Notes: generated by a model not told the origin, from the sequence alone. Positions 51,601-55,824 are shown, numbered from the stretch's first letter. The stretch is DNA of 64,000 nt from Apostichopus japonicus (GCF_037975245.1 NC_092566.1:11921501-11985500), one strand, 5' to 3'. Numbers and translations are program-made.

Positions 51601-51904
51601 TATGTACATCCACAGACCAAGCTACAGTCAAGCATTTTGTACTCAGAATCCAATGTTATACAAAACACATGTCAATTTGTTCTGTCAAGTGTAATTATCA
51701 GCTGTATATTATATATGTCATAAAATCAATATATTGTAGTGCCAAAGAAAAGTGTGCACAAATTTTATTTTTCAATAGCTTGTGTATAAACAAAGAAGTG
51801 ATTTATTAACATGAAAGTTTGCTTTTGCATCTTACCCTGACCCCCTTGCGTCTTCCAGAGCGATGTGATGTTCGTGATCTGCGATTTGCTGACTTAGAAT
51901 TTAT
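513..51904 (-). CDS. RAPGEF2: PDZ-GEF (RAPGEF2/6 orthologue), multi-exon, both ends incomplete
   Basis: Guanine-nucleotide exchange factor for Rap1/Rap2, known in animals to act at cell junctions and the cell cortex. Twenty-three exons were located by eye on the minus strand. All have AG acceptors and GT donors, and every junction keeps phase; together they give 3,271 nt, about 1,090 codons. Domain order, counted from the 51904 exon: basic/serine linker (1-165), cyclic-nucleotide-binding-like domain (about 166-320), REM (about 335-430), PDZ (about 450-532), linker (533-690), Ras association (about 700-800), CDC25 catalytic domain (about 801-1015), then a basic segment. This is the characteristic RAPGEF2/6 order, and the residue pattern follows the vertebrate proteins throughout. 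The C-terminal tail is outside the window to the left, and the start codon was not found. Vertebrates have two paralogues; this could be the single ancestral-type gene, so RAPGEF2 is a family label. Confidence 0.93.
880..2950 (+). repeat. Dispersed repeat family A, cluster 1
   Basis: Degenerate repeat units contain the core TGACCTCAAATGACCTTTGA followed by CCTCCACC, then AACAATAGGGTTCTTGTACT, a GGATCTACAT-type segment, and GTTTACAAGGTTTTCAGACT. Core copies are seen near 1156, 2243, 2658 and 2907. A CA-rich tail lies at about 3010-3035. The same family recurs, in the same orientation, in clusters at about 22360-22740, 25380-26110, 38090-38570, 39690-40210, 48560-49370 and 58380-59310. It may be a SINE-like or satellite-derived repeat; no transposase or target duplication was seen. 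Confidence 0.7.
3385..3506 (+). repeat. 61-bp tandem duplication
   Basis: Two adjacent copies beginning GATAGGTACATGAAT at 3385 and 3446, each ending near CCTTGGGTACTGCA(A/G)GGAGG. Confidence 0.85.
4801..5110 (+). repeat. 52-bp palindromic satellite, about 6 copies
   Basis: Units repeat every 52 bp (phase markers at 4831, 4883, 4935, 4987, 5039 and 5091). Each is a near-perfect inverted repeat with arms TACTACTGTAGTACAG and CTGTACTACAGTAGTA around a 2-base centre, joined by an ATGACCAATG spacer. The three middle copies are virtually identical, implying recent expansion or homogenisation. Confidence 0.93.
6180..6625 (+). repeat. 42/33-bp minisatellite
   Basis: About eleven units of the type TATGTTAACAAACTTTGCAG followed by ATGTTTTATATTTGTAATAGTA. 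Full units are 42 bp, and at least three shorter units are 33 bp, lacking a TTTGTAATA-like 9-mer. All lengths are multiples of three and no stop occurs on the minus strand, so a 186-codon open frame (6035-6595) of a 14-residue [14 protein letters not shown] repeat results. It has no sign of being a gene. Confidence 0.9.
7137..7256 (-). CDS. RAPGEF2: PDZ-GEF exon: basic segment after the GEF domain
   Basis: 120 nt, 40 codons, phase 0 at both ends, with acceptor TTCTGCAG and donor GTAAAA. It encodes [20 protein letters not shown] followed by [20 protein letters not shown]. Vertebrate RAPGEF2 has the equivalent K-K-R-x-R-R-S-S-x-L-N-x-K-K-(L/M)-(Y/W)-E-(D/E) segment just after the catalytic domain. 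The RERRIS sequence looks like a basophilic kinase site, by inference only. Confidence 0.92.
7257..8054. other. RAPGEF2: RAPGEF2 intron, 0.8 kb
   Basis: AT-rich intron between the GEF hairpin exon and the basic-segment exon. No repeat array or extra exon seen. Confidence 0.7.
8055..8201 (-). CDS. RAPGEF2: PDZ-GEF exon: CDC25 catalytic domain, helical hairpin
   Basis: 147 nt, 49 codons, phase 0 at both ends, with an acceptor after a long T run and donor GTAAGT. It encodes [20 protein letters not shown] followed by [21 protein letters not shown]-x-x-P-x-x-K-K-D-L-T-F-(L/I)-H-x-G-N is the third conserved RasGEF region, which leads into the hairpin that opens the GTPase nucleotide pocket. VDGL(V/I)NFEKLRMIA is characteristic of PDZ-GEF. 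Confidence 0.97.
8202..8538. other. RAPGEF2: RAPGEF2 intron, 0.3 kb
   Basis: Short AT-rich intron. Nothing else seen. Confidence 0.7.
8539..8750 (-). CDS. RAPGEF2: PDZ-GEF exon: CDC25 catalytic domain, core
   Basis: 212 nt, completing a split Lys codon and ending in phase 0; acceptor TCCTTCAG, donor GTAAGC. It encodes [20 protein letters not shown], then [20 protein letters not shown] and [20 protein letters not shown], ending VQPPL. The NF(N/S)SMF-x-x-(I/V)-(S/I)-G-L motif and the L-x-x-T-W-(D/E)-K-(L/V)-P motif are conserved catalytic regions of RasGEFs. Confidence 0.97.
8751..9243. other. RAPGEF2: RAPGEF2 intron, 0.5 kb
   Basis: AT-rich intron with a short A run near 9034. No other feature seen. 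Confidence 0.7.
9244..9343 (-). CDS. RAPGEF2: PDZ-GEF exon: CDC25 catalytic domain, helix segment
   Basis: 100 nt, starting in phase 0 and ending after one base; acceptor TTCTAG, donor GTAAGT. It encodes [20 protein letters not shown] followed by [13 protein letters not shown]. The FWVxSE and KRxKxxKHFIKIA pattern matches vertebrate RAPGEF2. The exon is too short to appear as a long open frame but is clear by homology and phase. Confidence 0.95.
9344..10551. other. RAPGEF2: RAPGEF2 intron, 1.2 kb
   Basis: Holds the foldback element at 9549-9751 and a lone degenerate family-A core near 10254. Otherwise unremarkable. Confidence 0.7.
9549..9751. mobile_element. Small foldback (MITE-like) element
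   Basis: Two inverted arms of about 50 bp (9549-9600 and 9700-9751) share GGGAACTCCTTACCT and CAAATAACTTATGCA. They are separated by about 100 bp that includes a 12-base T run and GC-rich patches. No clear target-site duplication was seen, so the class is not assigned. Confidence 0.75.
10552..10731 (-). CDS. RAPGEF2: PDZ-GEF exon: CDC25 catalytic domain, start
   Basis: 180 nt, 60 codons, phase 0 at both ends, with acceptor TCTACAG and donor GTGAGA. It encodes [20 protein letters not shown] followed by [20 protein letters not shown] and [20 protein letters not shown]. The (L/I)LQL-x-x-x-E-V-A-T-Q-L-(S/T) motif is the first conserved region of RasGEF domains, and the I-E-x-x-(E/D)-(Y/F)-I-D-x-L-F motif is typical of Rap-specific exchange factors. 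Confidence 0.97.
10732..11203. other. RAPGEF2: RAPGEF2 intron, 0.5 kb
   Basis: AT-rich intron with a TA/TTTA-rich patch at about 11115-11170. Nothing else seen. Confidence 0.7.
11204..11437 (-). CDS. RAPGEF2: PDZ-GEF exon: Ras-association (RA) domain
   Basis: 234 nt, 78 codons, phase 0 at both ends, with acceptor GCACTTAG and donor GTAAGT. It encodes [20 protein letters not shown] followed by [20 protein letters not shown] and [20 protein letters not shown], then [20 protein letters not shown]-x-L-C-E-V...KxRRLPD-type and SGRxxLxNNM motifs match the RA domain of vertebrate RAPGEF2. Confidence 0.96.
11438..12480. other. RAPGEF2: RAPGEF2 intron, 1.0 kb
   Basis: AT-rich intron within the RA-domain coding region. 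Nothing recognised in it. Confidence 0.7.
12481..12709 (-). CDS. RAPGEF2: PDZ-GEF exon: Ser-rich linker and start of the RA domain
   Basis: 229 nt, completing a split Asn codon and ending in phase 0; acceptor TCACACAG, donor GTAAGC. A Ser/Thr-rich run is followed by [20 protein letters not shown] and then [20 protein letters not shown] followed by K. SNPDL and P-D-x-V-L-(K/R)-(I/V)-F-(R/K)-A-D-Q are conserved RAPGEF2/6 motifs; the latter opens the Ras-association domain, which binds GTP-loaded Rap/Ras. Confidence 0.95.
12826..13081 (-). CDS. RAPGEF2: PDZ-GEF exon: basic linker between PDZ and RA
   Basis: 256 nt, entering after one codon base and leaving after two; acceptor TTATTCACAG, donor GTAAG. 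It encodes [20 protein letters not shown], then [20 protein letters not shown] and a Lys-rich stretch ending [27 protein letters not shown] and NKLxKxxxxxRISILP match the RYSIPDLA and NKLKKILDKTRISILP motifs of vertebrate RAPGEF2. Confidence 0.93.
13082..17969. other. RAPGEF2: RAPGEF2 intron, 4.9 kb
   Basis: Contains a short ATT microsatellite (about 13150) and family-A-like degenerate sequence at about 14440-14800, with a (T)8 run and CCAAGTTTGAACTTGATTAA. No convincing exon was found; short open frames here have no family resemblance. Confidence 0.65.
17970..18053 (-). CDS. RAPGEF2: PDZ-GEF exon: short linker after PDZ
   Basis: 84 nt from acceptor CTAAG, or 75 nt from the acceptor CTGTCAG nine bases further in (exon start 18044). 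Both acceptors keep the frame, so the exon may be spliced two ways. It reads (GLS)[18 protein letters not shown] then LAKSRQK. The phase fits both neighbours, since the last base G plus the next exon's CT gives Ala. The donor GTTCCT is weak. It carries a basic/serine sequence without a recognised domain. Confidence 0.68.
18054..18699. other. RAPGEF2: RAPGEF2 intron, 0.65 kb
   Basis: AT-rich intron directly after the PDZ domain. Nothing recognised. Confidence 0.7.
18700..18808 (-). CDS. RAPGEF2: PDZ-GEF exon: PDZ domain, C-terminal half
   Basis: 109 nt, starting in phase 0 and ending after one base; acceptor AATTTCAG, donor GTAAGT. It encodes [20 protein letters not shown] followed by [16 protein letters not shown]. 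This is the IL(D/E)VNGxNFE...A-x-E-I-L...THLxxTVK half of the PDZ fold, with a strong match to vertebrate RAPGEF2. Confidence 0.95.
18809..20233. other. RAPGEF2: RAPGEF2 intron, 1.4 kb
   Basis: Splits the PDZ domain. It holds the 26-bp minisatellite at about 19155-19285 and is otherwise AT-rich without recognised features. Confidence 0.7.
19155..19285 (+). repeat. 26-bp minisatellite
   Basis: About five degenerate copies of a GTACATTGATGTTGCATGTG-type unit ending TTAACA. The last copies are 26 bp apart (19207, 19233, 19259) and the first two are 20 bp apart. Confidence 0.8.
20234..20365 (-). CDS. RAPGEF2: PDZ-GEF exon: PDZ domain, N-terminal half
   Basis: 132 nt, 44 codons, phase 0 at both ends, with acceptor CTGCAG and donor GTGAGT. 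It encodes [20 protein letters not shown] followed by [20 protein letters not shown] and KGDQ. VGGxEK, GSKA and GLxxGDQ are the PDZ landmarks of the family. The carboxylate-binding loop reads RMSIF, where vertebrate RAPGEF2 has a glycine-containing GFGIF. Confidence 0.95.
20366..21518. other. RAPGEF2: RAPGEF2 intron, 1.2 kb
   Basis: Contains one copy of repeat family B (about 20535-20625). Otherwise AT-rich with nothing recognised. Confidence 0.7.
20535..20625 (+). repeat. Dispersed repeat family B, copy 1
   Basis: Shares ATCCATAAGCCCTTGC, GGTTTCTCCCACATT and TGTAAAAATAACTG with copies at about 40390-40480 and 60545-60635. Probably a fragment of an older interspersed element. Confidence 0.7.
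21519..21590 (-). CDS. RAPGEF2: PDZ-GEF exon: REM to PDZ linker
   Basis: 72 nt, 24 codons, phase 0 at both ends, with acceptor CCTTAG and donor GTGAGT. It encodes [20 protein letters not shown] followed by TMIL. This matches the G-x-L-R-L-L-(N/H)-I-A-x-A-A-K-A-K segment between REM and PDZ in vertebrate RAPGEF2. Confidence 0.94.
21894..22001 (-). CDS. RAPGEF2: PDZ-GEF exon: REM domain, second part
   Basis: 108 nt, 36 codons, phase 0 at both ends, with acceptor ACCCTAG and donor GTGAGT. It encodes [20 protein letters not shown] followed by [16 protein letters not shown]. The LLWVNN(H/Y)xNDFE pattern matches the REM helices of RAPGEF2. Confidence 0.95.
22002..23416. other. RAPGEF2: RAPGEF2 intron, 1.4 kb
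   Basis: Lies within the REM domain. Holds a family-A repeat cluster at about 22360-22740, with degenerate cores near 22363 and 22505. No extra exon found. Confidence 0.7.
22360..22740 (+). repeat. Dispersed repeat family A, cluster 2
   Basis: Two to three degenerate units, including AAGTGACCTTTCACCTCCAC near 22510 and ATGTTCACAAGGATTTTAGG upstream of it. Confidence 0.65.
23417..23581 (-). CDS. RAPGEF2: PDZ-GEF exon: REM (RasGEF-N) domain
   Basis: 165 nt, 55 codons, phase 0 at both ends, with acceptor ACTCAG and donor GTAAGA. It encodes [20 protein letters not shown] followed by [20 protein letters not shown] and [15 protein letters not shown]. The [10 protein letters not shown]-x-T-Y-R signature is the RasGEF N-terminal (REM) motif, which supports the catalytic hairpin of the CDC25 domain. 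Confidence 0.96.
23914..24014 (-). CDS. RAPGEF2: PDZ-GEF exon: cNBD to REM connector
   Basis: 101 nt, completing a split Gly codon and ending in phase 0; acceptor ATTTTAG, donor GTAG. It encodes a Glu/Lys-rich run, then [20 protein letters not shown] followed by K. It corresponds to the EEGEIVMV...RKGHIVIKG connector of vertebrate RAPGEF2. Confidence 0.92.
24285..25320. other. CpG-enriched block inside an intron
   Basis: Unlike the CpG-poor surroundings, this block has frequent CG dinucleotides (for example CACGGCGACCGTACAGCGTC near 24390 and CCCGCGTTCGTGGGAACGG near 25300). No terminal inverted repeat or protein was recognised. It may be a young insertion that has not yet lost CpGs, or an unmethylated regulatory region. 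Confidence 0.5.
25380..26110 (+). repeat. Dispersed repeat family A, cluster 3
   Basis: Several units with cores near 25726, 25878 and 25973, intervening CAATAGGGTTCTTGTAC (26008 region), and a terminal ATCATGTTTACAAGCTGGCA. Confidence 0.7.
26409..26527 (-). CDS. RAPGEF2: PDZ-GEF exon: cNBD-like domain, phosphate-cassette region
   Basis: 119 nt, completing a split Ser codon and ending after one base; donor GTAAAT. It encodes [20 protein letters not shown] followed by [19 protein letters not shown]. In true cAMP-binding domains this stretch holds a G-E-x-A-L...P-R-A cassette. Here it is [14 protein letters not shown], without the cassette Glu or the phosphate-binding Arg in the usual context, as in other PDZ-GEFs. 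That family is generally not activated by cAMP. Confidence 0.94.
26528..27546. other. RAPGEF2: RAPGEF2 intron, 1.0 kb
   Basis: AT-rich intron within the cNBD-like domain. Nothing recognised. Confidence 0.7.
27547..27632 (-). CDS. RAPGEF2: PDZ-GEF exon: cNBD-like domain, beta roll
   Basis: 86 nt, starting in phase 0 and ending after two codon bases; acceptor CACTTAG, donor GTAATG. It encodes [20 protein letters not shown] followed by IEQLHLGD. The L-D-S-W-x-V-I-L-N-G motif is the hallmark of the family's second cyclic-nucleotide-binding-like domain. Confidence 0.94.
27633..28820. other. RAPGEF2: RAPGEF2 intron, 1.2 kb
   Basis: AT-rich intron within the cNBD-like domain. Short open frames on either strand look random. 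Confidence 0.7.
28821..28957 (-). CDS. RAPGEF2: PDZ-GEF exon: cNBD-like domain, first half
   Basis: 137 nt, completing a split Glu codon at its start and ending in phase 0; acceptor TTATTACAG, donor GTGAGT. It encodes [20 protein letters not shown] followed by [13 protein letters not shown] and ends KDKEE. This matches the helix-turn and first beta strands of the RAPGEF2 cyclic-nucleotide-binding-like domain. An open frame on the opposite strand here is only a shadow. Confidence 0.94.
28958..29702. other. RAPGEF2: RAPGEF2 intron, 0.75 kb
   Basis: Contains the 34-bp tandem array close to its 5' (right) end. Otherwise unremarkable. Confidence 0.7.
29531..29666 (+). repeat. 34-bp tandem array, 4 copies
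   Basis: Four essentially identical adjacent units starting TGCAGGACACTGACCTGGTA at 29531, 29565, 29599 and 29633. The array sits 36 bp from the splice donor of the 29703-29775 exon. Confidence 0.95.
29703..29775 (-). CDS. RAPGEF2: PDZ-GEF exon: entry to the cNBD-like domain
   Basis: 73 nt, starting in phase 0 and ending after the first base of a codon; acceptor TTTGCAG, donor GTGAGT. It encodes [16 protein letters not shown] followed by SERTEDDI, almost identical to the [10 protein letters not shown] and RTDDDIE motifs that open the second cyclic-nucleotide-binding-like domain of RAPGEF2. A 34-bp tandem array begins about 36 bp past its donor. Confidence 0.93.
29776..32667. other. RAPGEF2: RAPGEF2 intron, 2.9 kb
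   Basis: Holds a CA microsatellite (about 30478-30502) and the 43/86-bp satellite block (31360-32215). A poly(C) run lies at about 32509-32519. Confidence 0.7.
31360..32215 (+). repeat. 86-bp higher-order satellite in an older 43-bp array
   Basis: Six nearly identical 86-bp units start at 31441, 31527, 31613, 31699, 31785 and 31871, with a partial unit at 31957. Each unit consists of two diverged halves of about 43 bp. The flanks (31360-31440 and 31965-32215) hold more decayed copies of about 43 bp, with a CATTCTGGCTAACA-type core and a CACACAAGAG tail. Confidence 0.88.
32668..32925 (-). CDS. RAPGEF2: PDZ-GEF exon: Ser/acidic linker before the cNBD
   Basis: 258 nt, 86 codons, phase 0 at both ends, with an acceptor after a long T tract (TTTCTATAG) and donor GTAAGT. 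It starts [12 protein letters not shown] and contains [14 protein letters not shown] and the acidic run [12 protein letters not shown]. Vertebrate PDZ-GEFs carry a matching Ser-rich SDSGSSSLSD-type motif and an acidic stretch in the same place. The large intron upstream (13.7 kb) carries two hAT elements. Confidence 0.87.
33327..34988. mobile_element. hAT-type non-autonomous transposon, 1.66 kb
   Basis: Terminal inverted repeats TAGGGTTGGGCGAT (left) and ATCGCCCAACCCTA (right) are flanked by the exact 8-bp duplication GTCAAGAG (33319-33326 and 34989-34996). The 8-bp duplication and TAGGG-type ends fit the hAT superfamily. ATCGCGATAAT subterminal palindromes sit inside both ends, and a GC-rich inverted segment lies at about 34728-34815. 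Only short open frames are present and none looks like a transposase, so it is probably a deletion derivative. Confidence 0.93.
38090..38570 (+). repeat. Dispersed repeat family A, cluster 4
   Basis: Degenerate units with CCCCAAATGACTTTTTACC and CTCCAAATGACCTTTCACCC cores and CACAATGACAAAGTTTGATC-type segments. Confidence 0.6.
39690..40210 (+). repeat. Dispersed repeat family A, cluster 5
   Basis: Degenerate units with TATTGACCTCAAATAAACTT near 40070 and several CAAGTATGAGCTTCATCC-type segments. Confidence 0.6.
40390..40480 (+). repeat. Dispersed repeat family B, copy 2
   Basis: Shares ATCCATAAGCCCTTGCAGGT and CTCCCACATTTTGTGG with the copies at about 20535 and 60545. Confidence 0.7.
43652..44929. 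mobile_element. hAT-type non-autonomous transposon, 1.28 kb
   Basis: Ends are TAGTGTTTCGCCGATA (left) and CGGCACAACACTA (right). They are flanked by CTGAGGAT (43644-43651) and CAGAGGAT (44930-44937), an 8-bp duplication with one mismatch. Subterminal repeats based on CCGATATTGG and its complement recur at both ends. No transposase frame is visible. The imperfect duplication suggests it is older than the other hAT copies in the window. Confidence 0.82.
45439..45484 (+). repeat. G-rich tandem patch
   Basis: Repeats of GGTGGGGTGAGGGG with many runs of three or more G, capable in principle of forming a G-quadruplex on the plus strand. Confidence 0.6.
46662..46829 (-). CDS. RAPGEF2: PDZ-GEF exon: serine-rich linker
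   Basis: 168 nt, 56 codons, phase 0 at both ends, with acceptor CTTTCAG and donor GTACAA. It begins [13 protein letters not shown] and ends in a Ser/Asp/Glu-rich stretch ([14 protein letters not shown]). No domain is recognisable; it is a low-complexity, probably disordered linker. Assignment rests on the splice signals, the phase and its position between flanking PDZ-GEF exons. Confidence 0.75.
48560..49370 (+). repeat. Dispersed repeat family A, cluster 6
   Basis: Includes an intact CTGACCTTTGACCTCCAA core at 48619, CAATAGGGCTTTTGTACTTT near 49200, a CA-rich tail near 49300 and ATTCCTTGCC segments shared with cluster 1. Confidence 0.7.
50561..50620 (+). repeat. Exact 30-bp tandem duplication
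   Basis: Two identical adjacent units beginning CAGTCTGTTACAAGAAAGTT. Confidence 0.95.
50905..51141 (+). CDS. Short ATG-started frame in a CpG-rich patch, uncertain
   Basis: A 78-codon frame starts at an ATGGCGGCC context and reads [20 protein letters not shown], then an acidic/serine run and [13 protein letters not shown]. An acidic serine-rich start followed by a (P)Y-x-F-E-P motif resembles the beginning of the P2X7-like proteins that are abundant in marine invertebrate genomes; that is a recollection of pattern, not a search result. The rest of such a protein is not visible nearby, so this would be a first exon, a remnant, or a chance frame. It is antisense to RAPGEF2. Confidence 0.35.
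   Translation: MAASGNDRKFNDHRLSDSDSDSEESREMENLMFDNRREVFPYMFEPDQLRGGRIEQRRRNCSSLRNKIVTLGLAYYIG
51836..51904 (-). CDS. RAPGEF2: PDZ-GEF exon: basic RS-rich linker
   Basis: 69 nt, phase 0 at both ends, with acceptor TTCTTAG and donor GTAAGA. It encodes 23 residues rich in Arg and Ser ([16 protein letters not shown]) and continues into IDYPDAQF of the next exon. Vertebrate RAPGEF2/6 have the same kind of Arg/Ser-rich segment followed by KIN(Y/Q), between the first and second cyclic-nucleotide-binding-like domains. A nuclear-localisation or basic membrane-binding role is possible but not shown. Confidence 0.72.
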
Positions 51905-52639
51905 CTAAGAAATGTAACATAACATTTATGCACTGTAAGATGATTCTGGGATTAGAGACAATGTCCATACTAAGGGCATCTTAAAAACTCTTTCAAGCTT
52001 ATGTCCAACTCGAACAAAAATGCCAAAACAGTAATGCTATTGGTGTCACCTTGCTCTGAAAATCACTTATTGTTTACTATAGATATGTTGTCCACTAATA
52101 CTTAATGTCCAACTTTCAAGTGCAGGTATGCCCTGGCAGCAAGTTTGAAAATTTACTCTACCATTTCTGAAACATCTAACAAAATCTGCTTGCATCTAAA
52201 TATTTGTGCAAGACATATTAATTCTTGTTGTTGGATAATAATTTGACTATTCAATAACTTAATACAAAACATGGTTTGGCATTAACATTTCTCTGAATAA
52301 CAAAAAGACAGTTTTAGTTAAGATTTCATACAGCAGTTTAACCCCTTCTATTTTTTAAACCACACACGTAAATGATATCACTTAATATGACATTTTTCTA
52401 TCACACCTATTGAACTGATTCAAAATTGCATCTAATCAAAGGTTGAAATCTCTACCATCATCACCAACCAAACTTCTTGCCTCGATTTTTCAGAGGCAAT
52501 TTTCATTTCATCACAAGTATTCCTATGGCAGTTAAATATTAGGTTGATGAACACTAAATAATCCATTTCATGAAAAGAATAAATGTACAACTTACGTTAG
52601 ATATTAACTTATAGGATCAACAATTTTAAAGCTCTATTT

Positions 52640-52705
52640 AACATTGAGCTGAAGGCATGGTGTGGTGGTTAGAGTGTCTGCCTCTCAAGCTCTAGCTATT
52701 TGGTT
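52640..52705 (+). repeat. Possible tRNA-derived SINE head
   Basis: GGCATGGTGTGGTGGTTAGA followed by GTGTCTGCCTCTCAAGC resembles the A-box end of a tRNA-related SINE. No B box (GGTTCGAATCC) or cloverleaf is evident, so it is at most a truncated SINE. Confidence 0.4.
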
Positions 52706-53687
52706 AAAAACACACACTTGGAACCAAATTTTCTTTGGCACTTCAATAATTGCTATGATGTGTTGTAACAGGAATTGATTTATAGTCCTTGTAGTTCACA
52801 TTTTTCTCTTTGTAACCATGTAAAAATTGTCCCCTTTCAACATTTTCTTCTTGTAGAAATCTGGTTTAGAAATTCACCAGTTTCTCACCAAAAGCACCCT
52901 TTGTTCGAACGCATCAATTTGGGTATGACGAAGTGCAGACAAATAGGCAAATCGGGCGATTTGAAGTTAGCTCTCCAATTTCCGCAGCAAATACACTTTC
53001 GCGTGTACACCACATGTGATTGCCTATTATATTACATACACATCCAAAATTACGTATAGAGAATACCATGCCCAGTTGATACGTACATATCGTTGAACAT
53101 AATACACTCTCACACTCGAACAACGGTTCATAAACCGTCCTTTGAAATTGCTGAAATAAAATTCACAGATCAACTTTACAGTAAAAGGAAGCTTGAAAGT
53201 ATTTGGAACATCAAAAGATGAAACTTGGCGGAATTGATGTCAGAGCAGAATGTAGTACCGAGAAGCTTAGGCTTCGCAGAACTGTCCGATTGTAAACGTT
53301 AGAGTAGCCTGCATGTGAACATTCTTCGCGTTGGAGCTGGACAGCGAGATGTACAAACAACAAAGAGTCTGCTGTTCAAACTTTTTTTTTGTTACCTAAA
53401 AATCATGAAATCACCGATGCACTACATATATGAAGGCTGAACTATTTTCTTAAAAGATAAATATTTTGTAAGAAATTTCACGGAAAATTAAGGAAGAAAT
53501 TAATCTGTATTCAAACGCAGTTTGTGTTGTGATTACTGTAGGAACTGTATGGAGGGTGGGTTACTGTATGTCGCATTCTGCATTTACACTGCTAATAGCA
53601 CACTGTTTAGTTTAGCACTATGCTCCTTCTCAGATATACAGTAAACAGGGCTTATGTTGGCTACCTAACCCTTTGGGAAATAATTAA

Positions 53688-54246
53688 AAGAATAGTCCAG
53701 GTCAACATTTCTTTTTGATGTGTTAAAGAGGAACATAATCTAAGCATTCTGGTGAAATTTGCATTCAATTCCTATGCACCGTTTTTGAGATATTGACAGT
53801 TGAAGTTGTCACCTTTCGTACCAAAAGTGAAATTGGAGTATTAAAACAGGTGTGACGTCATTGTTGCACTATGATAAATAATGTTTTGTATTCCTATAAA
53901 ATGTATGTCTAATTTTATACTCAACAATTGGATGCATCCATAATGTGAATGTACCATAGGTATTGTTAATTTATAAACTTCACATCCCCTTTAGACAAAA
54001 CTAGTAACCCTATCCAATCAAAGGTCATATCAATAGACTAAAAAATAGAGAAAAACAAAACATTTTTTGTCAGTGTGCAACTATGACATCACACCTGTTT
54101 GCTCCAAGTTCACTTTTGGTATGAAAAGTGGCAACTTCAACTGTCAATATCTCAAAAATGGTACATAGGATGCAAATTTCACTACAATGCTTAGATTATG
54201 TTCTATTTTAACATATCAAAAAGAAATTTTGACCTGGACTATTCTG
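53688..54246. mobile_element. TTAA-flanked foldback element, 559 bp
   Basis: Arms of about 180 bp in inverted orientation (53688-53872 and about 54068-54246) end in AAGAATAGTCCAGGTCAA on the left and the complementary TTGACCTGGACTATTCTG on the right. TTAA lies directly outside both ends (53684-53687 and 54247-54250). The arms have diverged slightly. TTAA duplication suggests mobilisation by a piggyBac- or Kolobok-type transposase, which is not encoded here. Confidence 0.87.
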
Positions 54247-55450
54247 TTAACAAAACTAAAATTTGAAAACTTGCTTAAATGCTAAACACAAAGGTGTATA
54301 ATAATAAATTAATAAACTGTTATGCCTATATGAGCTTTGACATGCAAGCAATGGTATTTCATTCACTTTTATCGTCACACTTCAGAAAGCTGCACAAATA
54401 CAAAACAAGTTAACTTTACTGTTTGACAATCAAAGTGATCATTGTCTCAATTACCAAGAATTTAACCATAAAAGCAACTCACCTTTCATCAGCAACTTAA
54501 ACTTAGTAACAGGACAATGGCAGCTTTCCATTACATTCATTACAGCGCATGGCCAAAGTAATAACCTATATACTGTACATATTTATTCAATGCAGCCTTT
54601 ACACCCACAGTTATAAATAGCTAAATAGAAACCATTCTTTTCCTGCTTCTATTCATAGAAAATTACCATGCAAAATGAATGCAGTGAAAGTGAAACTTCT
54701 TTATCAAAGTGAAAGTGTACAAAATACTTGCACTAATACCATCTGGTTACAGAGCCTAATGTTACAACCACATCAAGGTACATCCTTACATGTGGCTTCC
54801 TTTGGAGAGTTATAGATCTATAATATAGTGCCGATCAGCTATATGCATTATCTGCACCAGCCAACATCCATTGAGTAATGGTATCGGTAAAGCTTACATC
54901 AAAAGAGCGGCCACTGACATGACATCAATATGGGAGACATCCTCAGATGTTGAGCCAGGTTGGACCTAGGGACAATTGAAACTGGTCACACTTTTTGTTC
55001 TCTTCATTTTTCCCTAAGTAGGCCTATTCATGAAAACGTTGATACACTACTCTTCATTCCATATTTCCCTGAGCTTTCTCTATAACCTGGTATATTTTAC
55101 CAGGCTCATAAATGGCCTCGGGCTATATCCCCTGAATTCCCTCACATCAGACCTGGACACATTAATGACTTACGGTACATAACACTCTCAATGGGCTCCT
55201 AGTAATGAACAATGTCTTAAAGTTTCTGTGAAACCGTGCATGGTTACATAATTCATGTTAATAATGCTGCTAAAAGTGAAGTGAGTATGAAGCTGGATAT
55301 TAACTGTAAATGTCAAACAGAATAGGTAAAATACAATTCAAAAATGTGTAGTTGCAAGCTTTTGTACTTATCCAACTTCAACTGGGTTAGTTTTGCTTCA
55401 AATTCTTACACTAGAATTGCTTCACATACAAGCAGACAGTGTAGTGAATT

Positions 55451-55824
55451 CAGTGGCGTAGGAAGGTACTTTTGAGTGGGGGGGCTGAAGACTGATGGCC
55501 GGCCTGGGGGAGGGGTTTAAGGGGAGGGGGTGTCCCCCTCCCCTTTGGAATTTTTTTGCATTTCCAGGTGGCCTCAGATGCAATTTGGTGCAATATAGCA
55601 CACTTCAACACCCAATCCATTTTGTAAATAATTTTGCATTTTCACCTGGCCTTATAGATGCAATTTGGTGCACCAAATGAGATTTTTTTCTCATTTGGAA
55701 ATGAAAAAGGGGTTTTCTGACTCGCGGAGCGGGGGGGACGGAATGATACTTCCGCCCCCCCCATATTTTTCACTGGGGGGGCTGGCACCCCCCCCCCCCA
55801 GCCCCTCCGGTTCCTACGCCCTTG
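55451..55824. mobile_element. hAT-type MITE, 374 bp
   Basis: Ends CAGTGGCGTAGGAA (left) and TTCCTACGCCCTTG (right) are flanked by the exact 8-bp duplication AGTGAATT (55443-55450 and 55825-55832). G-rich and C-rich tracts lie inside each end. An internal 12-bp perfect stem lies at 55519-55530/55534-55545. No coding capacity. Confidence 0.93.

Larger units (their letters stand above)
46830..51835. other. RAPGEF2: RAPGEF2 intron, 5.0 kb
   Basis: Contains a family-A cluster (48560-49370), an exact 30-bp duplication (50561-50620) and a CpG-rich patch with a short plus-strand frame (about 50450-51170). Confidence 0.7.

Noticed and set aside
52640-52705. tRNA gene
   Set aside because: Only an A-box-like segment is present. 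There is no B box, anticodon stem or acceptor stem, so at most it is a SINE fragment.
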